Assembly: GCF_018138715.1 (NCBI RefSeq)
Contig: NZ_JAGSHX010000006.1
Span: forward strand, 2,480,001-2,544,000
From: Streptomyces asiaticus
GTDB taxonomy: Bacteria; Actinomycetota; Actinomycetes; Streptomycetales; Streptomycetaceae
Direction: 5' to 3'
Length of the DNA stretch: 64,000 nt
Of this stretch, positions 16,363 to 24,572 are shown piece after piece. The position numbers were made by a program, and so were the translations under genes. The notes under the pieces were generated by a model. That model worked only from the letters and a program-made list of their open reading frames with translations. It had not been told where the DNA came from and searched no databases. Numbering within the stretch: the first letter of the stretch is position 1; every line of letters begins with the position of its first letter.

Positions 16363-17406
16363 TCAGCCGGATACTCGGGCGGCGAGCGCGTCGCCGATCT
16401 CGTCGGTGGTGCGCGGCGCGGCCGCGTCCCGCTCGGCGAGGTCCGAAGCGACGGCGGTCTCGATACGGGCCGCCTCGTCCCCGTAGCCGAGGTGCGACAG
16501 CAGCAGGGCCACCGACAGCACGGTCGCCGTCGGGTCGGCCTTGCCGGTACCCGCGATGTCCGGCGCGGAGCCGTGGACCGGCTCGAACATCGACGGGAAG
16601 GCGCCGGAGGGGTTGATGTTGCCGCTCGCGGCGAGCCCGATGCCGCCGGTGACGGCGGCGGCGAGGTCGGTAAGGATGTCACCGAAGAGGTTGTCGGTGA
16701 CGATCACGTCGAACCGCTCCGGCTGGGTGACGAAGAAGATCGTAGCGGCGTCGACGTGCAGATAGTCGGTGGTGACCTCGGGGTACTCCTGGCCGACCCG
16801 GTCGAAGATGTTCTTCCACAGGTGGCCGGCGTGCACCAGGACGTTGTTCTTGTGCACGAGGGTCAGCTTCTTGCGCGGCCGGGCCTTGGCGCGCTCGTAG
16901 GCGTCCCGGACCACACGCTCGACACCGTGGGCGGTGTTCAGGCTGACCTCGGTGGCGACCTCGTCCGGGGTACCGGTGCGCATCGAGCCGCCATTGCCCA
17001 CGTACGGGCCCTCGGTGCCCTCGCGGACGACCACGAAGTCGATGTCGGGGCGGCCGGCCAGCGGGGTCGGGGTGTTCGGGAAGAGCTTCGACGGACGCAG
17101 GTTGACGTAGTGGTCGAAGGCGAAGCGCAGCTTGAGCAGCAGCCCGCGCTCGAGCACACCCGAGGGCACCGAGGGGTCGCCGATGGCGCCGAGCAGGATC
17201 GCGTCATGGTCCTTCAGCGACTCCAGCTCCGCGTCCGGCAGGGTGTCGCCGGTGGCGTGCCAGCGCTGGGCGCCGAGGTCGTAACTCCGCGTCTCCAGCT
17301 TCACGTCCTGCGGAAGGGCGGCGGAGAGGACCTTCAGGCCCTGGGCCACGACTTCCTGGCCGATACCGTCACCGGGGATCACTGCGAGGCGAATGCTGCG
17401 AGACAT
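16363..17406 (-). CDS. leuB: 3-Isopropylmalate dehydrogenase
   Basis: 347-residue beta-decarboxylating dehydrogenase that oxidises 3-isopropylmalate to 2-oxoisocaproate in leucine synthesis, NAD dependent. Landmarks: [16 protein letters not shown] at 8-23, [18 protein letters not shown] near 90-107, the catalytic [10 protein letters not shown] segment, and the metal-binding [17 protein letters not shown]. The C-terminal part has [21 protein letters not shown]. Length and order match the actinobacterial short LeuB group. It diverges from the phosphoesterase gene at 17535, with 128 bases between the two starts. Confidence 0.93.
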   Translation of the reverse strand: MSRSIRLAVIPGDGIGQEVVAQGLKVLSAALPQDVKLETRSYDLGAQRWHATGDTLPDAELESLKDHDAILLGAIGDPSVPSGVLERGLLLKLRFAFDHYVNLRPSKLFPNTPTPLAGRPDIDFVVVREGTEGPYVGNGGSMRTGTPDEVATEVSLNTAHGVERVVRDAYERAKARPRKKLTLVHKNNVLVHAGHLWKNIFDRVGQEYPEVTTDYLHVDAATIFFVTQPERFDVIVTDNLFGDILTDLAAAVTGGIGLAASGNINPSGAFPSMFEPVHGSAPDIAGTGKADPTATVLSVALLLSHLGYGDEAARIETAVASDLAERDAAAPRTTDEIGDALAARVSG

Positions 17407-17534
17407 ACCGGGACCCTACCGCTCGTCCCATGGATTGACATAGGCGTTCCACCATTCGGACGGCCGCCCAGCGGCAATCCCTCGTTCACCCTCTGTATGG
17501 CGCGCTGTTGACCGCTCGGGGGACATTCCGGTCC

Positions 17535-19118
17535 ATGGACACACCACGGTTCGGCGTACCGGAACGGCTCGCCCAGCGGATGACCATGGCGGAGCAGCAC
17601 GAGTATCTGCGGGCCCGGCTCTCCCGCCGCCGGGTGCTGCGCCGGGGCGCCGCCACGGCGGGCACGGTCGCGGGCGCGGGGCTGCTGGGCGGGGCGGCGT
17701 GCGCCGCCGACACCAAGCCGGCGCCGGCCGCGGGCCCGAGGGCGGGGGCCGCCACGGTGGACGGCGCGCTGGTCGCCCCGTTCGGCCGCCATCTGGCCTT
17801 CGGCGCCGATCCGCGGACGCAGATGCGGATCTCCTGGCAGGTGCCGTTCGCGGTGCGCAAGCCGTATGTGCGGATCGGCACCAGCCCGCTGGAGCTCACC
17901 CGCAAGGTCGAGGCCGAGGTCCGTCATCTGCACACCCCGTCGCTGAGCGACAAGCTGCCCGCGGTCGACCAGTTCTATCTGCACGCCGCCGTGGACGACC
18001 TGCGCCCCGGGGTCACCTACTACTACGGCGTCGGGCACGCGGACCGCGATCCGGCCGAGCCGCGTCACTTCGCGTCCGTGGGCACCTTCCGCACCGCGCC
18101 GGACCGGCCCGGGAAGTTCGTCTTCACCGCCTTCGGCGACCAGGGGGTGAGCTATGACGCGCTCGCCAACGACCAGTTGATCCTTGGCCAGAATCCGTCG
18201 TTCCATCTGCACGCCGGGGATCTGTGCTACGCGGACACCACCGGCCACGGGAAGAAGTCCGACCTCTATGACGCCCGGGTCTGGGACTCCTTCCTCGCCC
18301 AGACCGACTCGGTCGCGGCGAGCGTGCCGTGGATGGTGACGACCGGGAACCACGACATGGAGGCGTGGTACTCCCCCGACGGCTACGGCGGCCAGCTGGC
18401 CCGCTGGTCGCTGCCCGGGAACGGGCCGGACCCGCGCAAGGCGCCCGGCGTCTATGCGTTCGTCTACGGGAACGTGGGCGTGGTCGCCCTGGACGCCAAT
18501 GACGTGTCGTACGAGATGCCGGCCAACAAGGGGTACACGGGCGGGGCGCAGACCCGCTGGCTGGACCGGGAGCTGGAGCAGCTGCGCAAACGGCCCGGCA
18601 TCGACTTCCTGGTGGTCTTCTTCCACCACTGCGCCTACTCCACCACCAGCGCCCACGCCTCGGACGGCGGGGTGCGCGACGCGTGGGTGCCGCTGTTCGA
18701 CAAGCACCAGGTGGACCTGGTCATCAACGGCCACAACCACGTCTACGAGCGGACCGACGCCCTCCGGGGCGGCAAGGTCGCCCGCCGGGTCCCGGTGGAG
18801 GGGAGCGCCGACGCGGTGCGCGACGGGATCGTCTATGTGACCGCGGGCGGGGCGGGCGCCAAGCTCTACGAGTTCCCGGTGCCCGACAGCTACGAGGGGC
18901 ACGTCAAGGACCTCGACGAGGTGAAGACCTACCACTGGACCAAGGACGGCGAGAAGAACCGGGACAGCGCGGACTGGTCCCGGGTCCGCTACACCGGCTT
19001 CTCGTTCCTCGCGGTGGAGGTGGAGCCGGGCCCCCGCCCCAGGCTCACGGTCACGGCCCTGGCGGAGTCGGGCGAGCGGGTGGACCGCTTCGAGGTCACC
19101 CGGCCCCGGCGTCAGTGA
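17535..19118 (+). CDS. Tat-exported purple acid phosphatase-like metallophosphoesterase
   Basis: 527-residue secreted metallophosphoesterase of the purple acid phosphatase/alkaline phosphatase D-like type. The N-terminus has a twin-arginine signal (SRRRVLRRG at about 29-37, then a hydrophobic stretch ending GGAACAAD). A fibronectin-like N-terminal domain (MRISWQVP) precedes the catalytic domain with the metal ligands in order: FGDQG, GDLCYAD, TGNHD, FFHH and NGHNHVYER. The start ATG at 17535 was chosen over the open frame from 17508. Likely role: extracellular release of phosphate from organic phosphates; the substrate is not predictable. It converges with the small gene at 19112, overlapping by seven bases. 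Confidence 0.85.
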   Translation: MDTPRFGVPERLAQRMTMAEQHEYLRARLSRRRVLRRGAATAGTVAGAGLLGGAACAADTKPAPAAGPRAGAATVDGALVAPFGRHLAFGADPRTQMRISWQVPFAVRKPYVRIGTSPLELTRKVEAEVRHLHTPSLSDKLPAVDQFYLHAAVDDLRPGVTYYYGVGHADRDPAEPRHFASVGTFRTAPDRPGKFVFTAFGDQGVSYDALANDQLILGQNPSFHLHAGDLCYADTTGHGKKSDLYDARVWDSFLAQTDSVAASVPWMVTTGNHDMEAWYSPDGYGGQLARWSLPGNGPDPRKAPGVYAFVYGNVGVVALDANDVSYEMPANKGYTGGAQTRWLDRELEQLRKRPGIDFLVVFFHHCAYSTTSAHASDGGVRDAWVPLFDKHQVDLVINGHNHVYERTDALRGGKVARRVPVEGSADAVRDGIVYVTAGGAGAKLYEFPVPDSYEGHVKDLDEVKTYHWTKDGEKNRDSADWSRVRYTGFSFLAVEVEPGPRPRLTVTALAESGERVDRFEVTRPRRQ

Positions 19119-19234
19119 CCGGTGGCGCCGCCGTTGTCCCGGCGGTCGAGGGCGCGCTGAAGTGCGGCGGCGGCCTTCTTGCGGTCGGTGTTGTCGGTCT
19201 TGCGGCGGATCCTGCGGACAGTCGTCTCGGCCAT
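19112..19234 (-). CDS. Small basic conserved protein, function unknown
   Basis: 40 residues, MAETTVRRIRR followed by DRKKAAAALQRALDRRD and NGGATGH: basic and helical, without a signal or membrane segment. A strong ribosome binding site (AGAGGAG) lies eight bases before the ATG at 19234. I recall similar short MAETT-type proteins in other Streptomyces, but no function. Its 3' end overlaps the phosphoesterase gene by seven bases in opposite orientation. Confidence 0.6.
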   Translation of the reverse strand: MAETTVRRIRRKTDNTDRKKAAAALQRALDRRDNGGATGH

Positions 19235-19755
19235 GATCACATCTCCTCTGCTGAACCCGGTGACGCCCGGGAGGAAGGAAAGCTCCCCGAGAAGGTGGCT
19301 GCCGGAAGGGGCGGGGGCCTGGGTGCGGCAGGGGTCACCTGCGCGATGTGCACCGGCCACGGCCGCCATCGCTGGATGCAGCGAGACGTTCGGCTTCCAC
19401 AAAAGTAAGGCAGCGGAGCGTCAGTGTCTGCACAATTAGTCGGACGTCCTATTATCTGAGACGCGAACAGGGTGACATCGGCCACTGACCCAGGGTGATC
19501 ATCCATCGGCGTCACGCCGGTGATCGAGGCCGACCCCCGTCCGACCTCGACCAACGGCGGCCGATCGCAAGTCCGTGGGCGTTCCCGCGCCTGGTTACCC
19601 ACGTAAACTGCGGTAAATAGTGCCTACTTGACTGCTTGACGCTAGCACCGCCGCGTATCGGGCGTCCACAGATTTCCCCCGACGCGCCCCCTGACAGCAC
19701 CGCACCCCGGACCACTTCAGTGCGGTCCGGGGCGCGGGTCGCCGGGGCTCGAGGG
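19235..19755. other. Intergenic region before pruA
   Basis: No gene recognised in 521 bases. It contains an AT-richer stretch (19400-19470) with a GGACGTCCTATTAT element at 19442-19455 similar to one upstream of ilvE, another lower-GC patch at 19590-19650 with two TTGAC pentamers, and the pruA terminator at 19701-19736. Confidence 0.5.
19701..19736 (-). terminator. Probable pruA terminator
   Basis: A long stem (CGCACCCCGGACC with GGTCCGGGGCGCG, one G-U on the minus strand) with a small internal loop, 20 bases after the pruA stop. No T-tract follows. Confidence 0.55.
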
Positions 19756-21387
19756 TCAGCCCATGTGCGGGTAGCGGTAGTCGGTCGGCGGGACCAGGGT
19801 CTCCTTGATGGAGCGGGTGGAGGTCCAGCGCATCAGGTTCTGCTTGGCGCCCGCCTTGTCGTTGGTGCCGGACGCGCGGCCGCCGCCGAAGGGCTGCTGG
19901 CCGACGACGGCACCGGTCGGCTTGTCGTTGATGTAGAAGTTGCCGGCCGCGAAGCGCAGCGCCTCACAGGCGGCGGCCGCCGCCGCGCGGTCCTGGGCGA
20001 TGATGGCGCCGGTCAGCCCGTACGGGGCGGCCGACTCCATCTGCCGCAGCATCGCGTCGTACTCCTCGTCCTCGTAGACGTGCACCCCGAGGATCGGCCC
20101 GAAGTACTCGTCCTTGAAGATCTCGTTCTCCGGGTCGGTGGAGACCAGCACGGTCGGGCGGACGAACCAGCCCTCGCTGTCGTCGTAGGAGCCGCCCGCG
20201 ACGACCTCGACCGTGGGGTCGGACTTCGCCCGGTCGATCGCCGCCTTGTTCTTGGCGAAGGCGCGCTCGTCGATGACCGCGCCCATGAAGTTGCCGAGGT
20301 CGGCCACATCGCCCATGGTCAGCCCGTTGACCTCGGTGGCGAACTCCTCCTTGAGGCCGTTCTCCCACAGGGAGCGCGGCACATAGGCGCGGGAGGCCGC
20401 GGAGCACTTCTGGCCCTGGAACTCGAAGGCGCCGCGGGTCATCGCCGTCTTCAGCACCGCCGGGTCGGCGGAGGGGTGGGCGACGATGAAGTCCTTGCCG
20501 CCGGTCTCGCCGACCAGCCGCGGATAGGTCTTGTAGTTCTCGATGTTGTTGCCGACCGTCTTCCACAGGTACTGGAAGGTCCGGGTCGAACCGGTGAAGT
20601 GGATGCCCGCGAGGTCCGGGTGGGCAAGCGCCACCTCGGAGACCTCCTTGCCGTCGCCCGTGACCAGGTTGATCACGCCCTTGGGCAGCCCGGCCTCCTC
20701 CAGCAGCTCCATCAGCAGCACGGCGGCGTGCGTCTGGGTCGGGGACGGCTTCCAGACCACCACATTGCCCATCAGGGCGGGGGCGGTCGGGAGGTTGCCC
20801 GCGATGGCGGAGAAGTTGAAGGGGGTGATCGCGTAGACGAACCCCTCCAGCGGCCGGTGGTCGGTGCGGTTCCAGACCCCGGGCGAGTTGGTCACCGGCT
20901 GCTCGGCCAGGATCTGGCGGGCGAAGTGGACGTTGAAGCGCCAGAAGTCGATCAGCTCACAGGGGGTGTCGATCTCCGCCTGCTGCGCGGTCTTCGACTG
21001 GCCCAGCATGGTGGACGCGGCGAGCGTCTCCCGCCAGGGGCCGGAGAGCAGATCGGCGGCCTTGAGGATGACCGCGGCGCGGTCGTCGAAGCTGAGCGCG
21101 CGCCACGCCGGGGCCGCGGCCAGGGCGGCGTCGATCGCGTCCTGCGCGTCCCCCTGGGTGGCGTTGCCGTAGGTGCCCAGGCGGGCGGAGTGCTTGTGCG
21201 GCTGGACGACGTCGAAGCGCTCCCCCGCTCCCATCCGCTTCTGGCCGCCGATGGTCATCGGCAGATCGATGGGGTTCTCGCCGAGCTCCTTGAGCTTGGT
21301 CTCGAGGCGGGCGCGCTCCGGGGTGCCGGGTGCGTAGGTGTGCACCGGCTCGTTCACCGGCACGGGGACCTGGGTGACGGCGTCCAT
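19756..21387 (-). CDS. pruA: L-glutamate gamma-semialdehyde (1-pyrroline-5-carboxylate) dehydrogenase
   Basis: 543-residue aldehyde dehydrogenase completing proline catabolism: glutamate semialdehyde plus NAD gives glutamate. Landmarks: ITPFNFSAIAGNLP near 185-198, HFTGSTRTF, VGETGGKDF with the general base Glu, and FEFQGQKCSAASR with the catalytic Cys near 323. The N-terminus MDAVTQVPVPVNEPV is the usual stand-alone form. AAGGAG lies about ten bases upstream. It lies 68 bases downstream of the proline dehydrogenase gene on the same strand, which forms the putA-equivalent operon. Confidence 0.93.
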   Translation of the reverse strand: MDAVTQVPVPVNEPVHTYAPGTPERARLETKLKELGENPIDLPMTIGGQKRMGAGERFDVVQPHKHSARLGTYGNATQGDAQDAIDAALAAAPAWRALSFDDRAAVILKAADLLSGPWRETLAASTMLGQSKTAQQAEIDTPCELIDFWRFNVHFARQILAEQPVTNSPGVWNRTDHRPLEGFVYAITPFNFSAIAGNLPTAPALMGNVVVWKPSPTQTHAAVLLMELLEEAGLPKGVINLVTGDGKEVSEVALAHPDLAGIHFTGSTRTFQYLWKTVGNNIENYKTYPRLVGETGGKDFIVAHPSADPAVLKTAMTRGAFEFQGQKCSAASRAYVPRSLWENGLKEEFATEVNGLTMGDVADLGNFMGAVIDERAFAKNKAAIDRAKSDPTVEVVAGGSYDDSEGWFVRPTVLVSTDPENEIFKDEYFGPILGVHVYEDEEYDAMLRQMESAAPYGLTGAIIAQDRAAAAAACEALRFAAGNFYINDKPTGAVVGQQPFGGGRASGTNDKAGAKQNLMRWTSTRSIKETLVPPTDYRYPHMG

Positions 21388-21455
21388 GATGGCCGTTGTC
21401 TCCTTCGATCGTCGGGGGCGTCGGGGGTTTACGAGGTCTGCGATCCCGGGAGCGG

Positions 21456-22382
21456 TCAGCGGCGGCCGACCAGCGAGCGCAGGAAGAATGTGAGGTTGGC
21501 GGGACGCTCCGCGAGGCGGCGCATGAAGTACCCATACCAGTCTGTGCCATACGGGACGTAAACCCGCATACGGTGACCTTCCGCCACCAGCCGGTCCTGC
21601 TCGGCCACGCGGATCCCGTACAGCATCTGGAACTCGTACTCGTCCAGTTTGCGCCCGAGGCGGTGCGCCAGGTCCTGGGCGATGGCGACCATGCGCGGAT
21701 CGTGCGAGCCGATCATGGGGTAGCCGTCACCGGCCATCAGGATCTTCAGACAGCGCACATACGCGCGGTCCACCTCGCGCTTGTCCTGGTGGGCGACGCT
21801 CGCCGGCTCCTTGTACGCGCCCTTCACCAGCCGCACCCGGGAGCCTTCCCCGGCCAGCGCCCGGCAGTCGTCCTCGGTCCGGAAGAGATAGGACTGGAGG
21901 ACCGCGCCGGTCTGCGGGAAGCGGCCGCGCAGCTCGCCGAGGATGGCGAGGGTGGAGTCCACCGTGGTGTGGTCCTCCATGTCGAGGGTGACCGTCGTGC
22001 CCGCCGCGGCGGCGGCCTCCACGACCGGGGTCACATTGGCCAGCGCCAGATCGTGGCCCCCGGGCAGCGCCTGGCCGAAGGCGGAGAGCTTCACGGACAT
22101 CTCCGCGCGCCCGGCGAGCCCCTCGGCGGCCAGCGCCTCGGTCAGCGCCAGATAGGCGTCACGGCTGCGCAGCGCCTCGGACCGGTCGGTCACGTCCTCG
22201 CCCAGATGGTCCAGGGTGACGTCCAGGCCGCGGGCGGTCAGCGACCGCACCGCCCCCAGGGACTCGGCCAGCCGTTCCCCGGCGACGAAGCGGTCCACCA
22301 TGGGGCGGGTGACCGGCGCGGCCGAGACGATACGGCGGATGGCGGCACTGCGCGAAGCGGCGAGCAGCACGGGTCCCAGCAC
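21456..22382 (-). CDS. Proline dehydrogenase
   Basis: 308-residue monofunctional FAD-dependent proline dehydrogenase with a TIM-barrel core; oxidises proline to pyrroline-5-carboxylate and passes electrons to the quinone pool. Landmarks: VTLDHLGEDV, EMSVKLSAFGQALP, TVTLDMEDHTT, RVRLVKGAYKEP, and EYEFQMLYGIR ahead of RMRVYVPYGTDWYGYFMRRLAERP, the substrate-binding end motif. It is the first gene of the operon with pruA and is transcribed divergently from a PucR-type regulator, the usual control partner. Confidence 0.92.
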   Translation of the reverse strand: MLGPVLLAASRSAAIRRIVSAAPVTRPMVDRFVAGERLAESLGAVRSLTARGLDVTLDHLGEDVTDRSEALRSRDAYLALTEALAAEGLAGRAEMSVKLSAFGQALPGGHDLALANVTPVVEAAAAAGTTVTLDMEDHTTVDSTLAILGELRGRFPQTGAVLQSYLFRTEDDCRALAGEGSRVRLVKGAYKEPASVAHQDKREVDRAYVRCLKILMAGDGYPMIGSHDPRMVAIAQDLAHRLGRKLDEYEFQMLYGIRVAEQDRLVAEGHRMRVYVPYGTDWYGYFMRRLAERPANLTFFLRSLVGRR

Positions 22383-22464
22383 GGGGCACCTCCACGATGA
22401 CGGCCGATGAACGGCAACGGCAACTCACCGTGAAATTTAAGGATGGCGCGGATTCCGGACCATC

Positions 22465-22474
22465 GACAGCTGTC
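22465..22474. promoter_or_regulatory. Palindrome in the proline dehydrogenase/PucR intergenic region
   Basis: GACAGCTGTC is a perfect 10-bp palindrome, nearly central in the 164-base divergent promoter region, which is also AT-richer than its surroundings. Candidate operator for the adjacent regulator; inference only. Confidence 0.35.
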
Positions 22475-22546
22475 ACGCATCCGTGGCCGGGATCTCAGAC
22501 ATCTGTATGAGAATGTGAGGGGCGAAAGCGGGAAGAGGCGGGACTC

Positions 22547-23821
22547 ATGCGCGACGACTACCAGCAGCTGGTGGACGAGATCACGGCGGTGCTCCGGGCA
22601 CCCGCGACCCTGGAGAACCGCGACTTCGCGCTGATCGCCTTCGGCGCCCAGGACAGCGAGGACAGCGATGACACGGCGGAGCCCGCGCTGGACCCGGTGC
22701 GCACCCGCTCGATCCTCCAGCGCCGCTCGACGGCGGCGGTGCGGGCCTGGTTCGAGGCGTTCGGGATCGCCCGGGCGCAGGCGCCGCTGCGGATCCCGCC
22801 CGACCCGGCGGCCGGGGTGTTCATGGGCCGCATCTGTCTGCCCGTCCGGCACCGCGGGGTGGTGCACGGCTATGTCTGGCTGCTGGACGACGGCCATCTC
22901 GCCGATCTGGAGCTGGGCGGCCCGGCGGGCGCGCGGGATCCCCGGCTGGCCCGCGCCATGGAGACCGCGGACCGCATCGGGGCGCTGCTGGCGGCCGAGG
23001 CGCGGGCCGGGGAGGAGCTCGGCGAGCTGCTGCGCGACGCGCTGACCGGACCGCCGGCCGGGCGGGACGCCGCCCGCGCCGGGCTGCGGGCCGCGCTGCG
23101 CGGAGCGGCCGACGGGCCGCTGGCGCTGGTGGCGGTGGTGCCGTGGACGCCGGGGACCGGCGAGGACGCGGACCACCCGGGTCTTCCGCATCTGCCGGGC
23201 ATCGTGGCCGCGTGCGCGCTGCCGGGGGACGCGGCGGCAGGGGTGTCCGGGTCGCCCGGGGCGGCAGGCGCGGGGCTGGCGGCGCTGGTCCGGCTGCGCG
23301 CGGCCTCCGCCCTGGACCCGGCCCGCGCGACGGCCGAGCAGCTGCTGCGCTCGCCCAGGGCCACGGCGGGTGGCGGGAGACCTGGGAGACCGGCGCCCAG
23401 GGCCGCCGCCGGGGTCAGCGCGCCCCGGCGCGGGCTGGAGGATCTGCCCGCCGCCTGGCAGGAGGCGCTGGCCGCCGCGCGGGCGGCGCACGCCGACACC
23501 CACCTGGGCCCGGTCGCGGAGTGGTCCGCCATCGGCCCGTACCGGCTGCTGGCCGCGCTGCCCGCGCTGCCGCCCGACGCCGCCGTACGGCCCCTGCTGG
23601 AGCCCGCGCACGCCGAACTCGCCCGCACCGCGGAGACCTTCCTCGACTGCGCGGGCCAGGCCGGGCGCACCGCCCAGCGGCTGGGCATCCACCGGCAGAC
23701 GCTGTACTACCGGCTCTCGCGGGTGCGGCAGCTGACCGGTCTCGACCTGGACGCGGGCGAGGACCGGCTGCTGCTCCACATGACGCTGAAGGCCGCGCGT
23801 CTCGGACCGCCGGGGCGCTGA
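22547..23821 (+). CDS. PucR-family helix-turn-helix regulator, probable regulator of proline catabolism
   Basis: 424-residue cytoplasmic regulator. The N-terminal half has no motif I can name; the C-terminal end is the PucR-type HTH: ETFLDCAGQAGRTAQRLGIHRQTLYYRLSR and RVRQLTGLDLD near 365-405. The middle is Ala/Gly-rich and variable. GAGGCGGG precedes the ATG. Divergent placement next to proline dehydrogenase suggests that it activates that operon in response to proline; I recall such a PucR regulator for proline use in S. coelicolor. It converges with the TetR gene, nine bases away, without a visible terminator. Confidence 0.82.
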   Translation: MRDDYQQLVDEITAVLRAPATLENRDFALIAFGAQDSEDSDDTAEPALDPVRTRSILQRRSTAAVRAWFEAFGIARAQAPLRIPPDPAAGVFMGRICLPVRHRGVVHGYVWLLDDGHLADLELGGPAGARDPRLARAMETADRIGALLAAEARAGEELGELLRDALTGPPAGRDAARAGLRAALRGAADGPLALVAVVPWTPGTGEDADHPGLPHLPGIVAACALPGDAAAGVSGSPGAAGAGLAALVRLRAASALDPARATAEQLLRSPRATAGGGRPGRPAPRAAAGVSAPRRGLEDLPAAWQEALAAARAAHADTHLGPVAEWSAIGPYRLLAALPALPPDAAVRPLLEPAHAELARTAETFLDCAGQAGRTAQRLGIHRQTLYYRLSRVRQLTGLDLDAGEDRLLLHMTLKAARLGPPGR

Positions 23822-23830
23822 GCCCGGGTC

Positions 23831-24463
23831 TCAGCCGGTCGGGGCCGCGGGGGTGTCCGGGGCGTCTGGGGCGTCCGGGGCGTCGCCGACGATCCGGCGC
23901 ATCGCCTCGACGAGGTCATGGGCGCTGGGCATGAGGCCGGGGTCGATGGCCATCTGGACGACCATCCCGCTCACCAGCGTCATATAGAACGAGCCCATGA
24001 CCCGGGCGGTCTCCTCGTCCACATCGCGCTCGTCGATGCCGTGGATCAACCCCACCAGCCCCTGGCGCCCCTCCGGTTGGGCCCGGCCGAAGGCGGCGCG
24101 CAGCTCCGGGTCGTGCTGAACCTGGAGGATGGCCTCCAACTGGGAGCGCCACACCGCCTGGTGTTTGTCGAACAGCTCGAGCACCCGGGTCCACCGGGAC
24201 TCGAACCGCTCCCGCAGCCCGGCGTCCGGGCCCTCACCGGCCGGGGCGTCCGCCTCGAGGGAGCGCTGGACGTCATCGGCCCAGTCGCCCATGGAGGCGA
24301 AGAGCGCCTCCCGCATCAGGGCGTCCTTGGAGCCGTAGTGGTAGCCGATGGAGGCCAGATTGGCGCCCGAGGCGGCCACGATGTCCCGCGCCGTCGTACG
24401 GGACCAGCCCTTCTCCTCAAGGCAGCGCTTGGCCCCGGCCAGCAGATCCTCTCGATGTCCCAT
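23831..24463 (-). CDS. TetR-family repressor, divergent from an MFS exporter
   Basis: About 210 residues. HTH at 20-45: TTARDIVAASGANLASIGYHYGSKDALM, with the YHYGSKD motif typical of TetR proteins. The remaining ligand-binding domain is variable; the C-terminus is a run of Asp-Ala-Pro units (DAPDAPDAPDTPAAP). I chose the ATG at 24463 (MGHREDLL); an in-frame ATG at 24487 has a better ribosome binding site (AGGA) and may be the true start. Divergent orientation and intergenic repeats suggest it represses the MFS gene at 24573. Confidence 0.85.
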   Translation of the reverse strand: MGHREDLLAGAKRCLEEKGWSRTTARDIVAASGANLASIGYHYGSKDALMREALFASMGDWADDVQRSLEADAPAGEGPDAGLRERFESRWTRVLELFDKHQAVWRSQLEAILQVQHDPELRAAFGRAQPEGRQGLVGLIHGIDERDVDEETARVMGSFYMTLVSGMVVQMAIDPGLMPSAHDLVEAMRRIVGDAPDAPDAPDTPAAPTG

Positions 24464-24496
24464 GGCGCCAGGGTATCCCGATCCCATACGACCGTC

Positions 24497-24565
24497 CTAG
24501 ACGAGCGTCTCACACAGACGTTTTACACAGCCGTACTAGACGCTTGTTTAAGACGCCCGTATAGT
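24497..24565. promoter_or_regulatory. TetR operator cluster and MFS promoter
   Basis: Four AGACG pentamers (24499, 24516, 24538, 24551) and one inverted CGTCT (24506) fill the gap; AGACGAGCGTCT at 24499-24510 is an inverted repeat. TAGACG (24537-24542), a 17-base spacer and TATAGT (24560-24565) form a good promoter for the MFS gene. One AGACG overlaps its -35 element, consistent with repression. Confidence 0.5.
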
Positions 24566-24572
24566 CGCCGTC

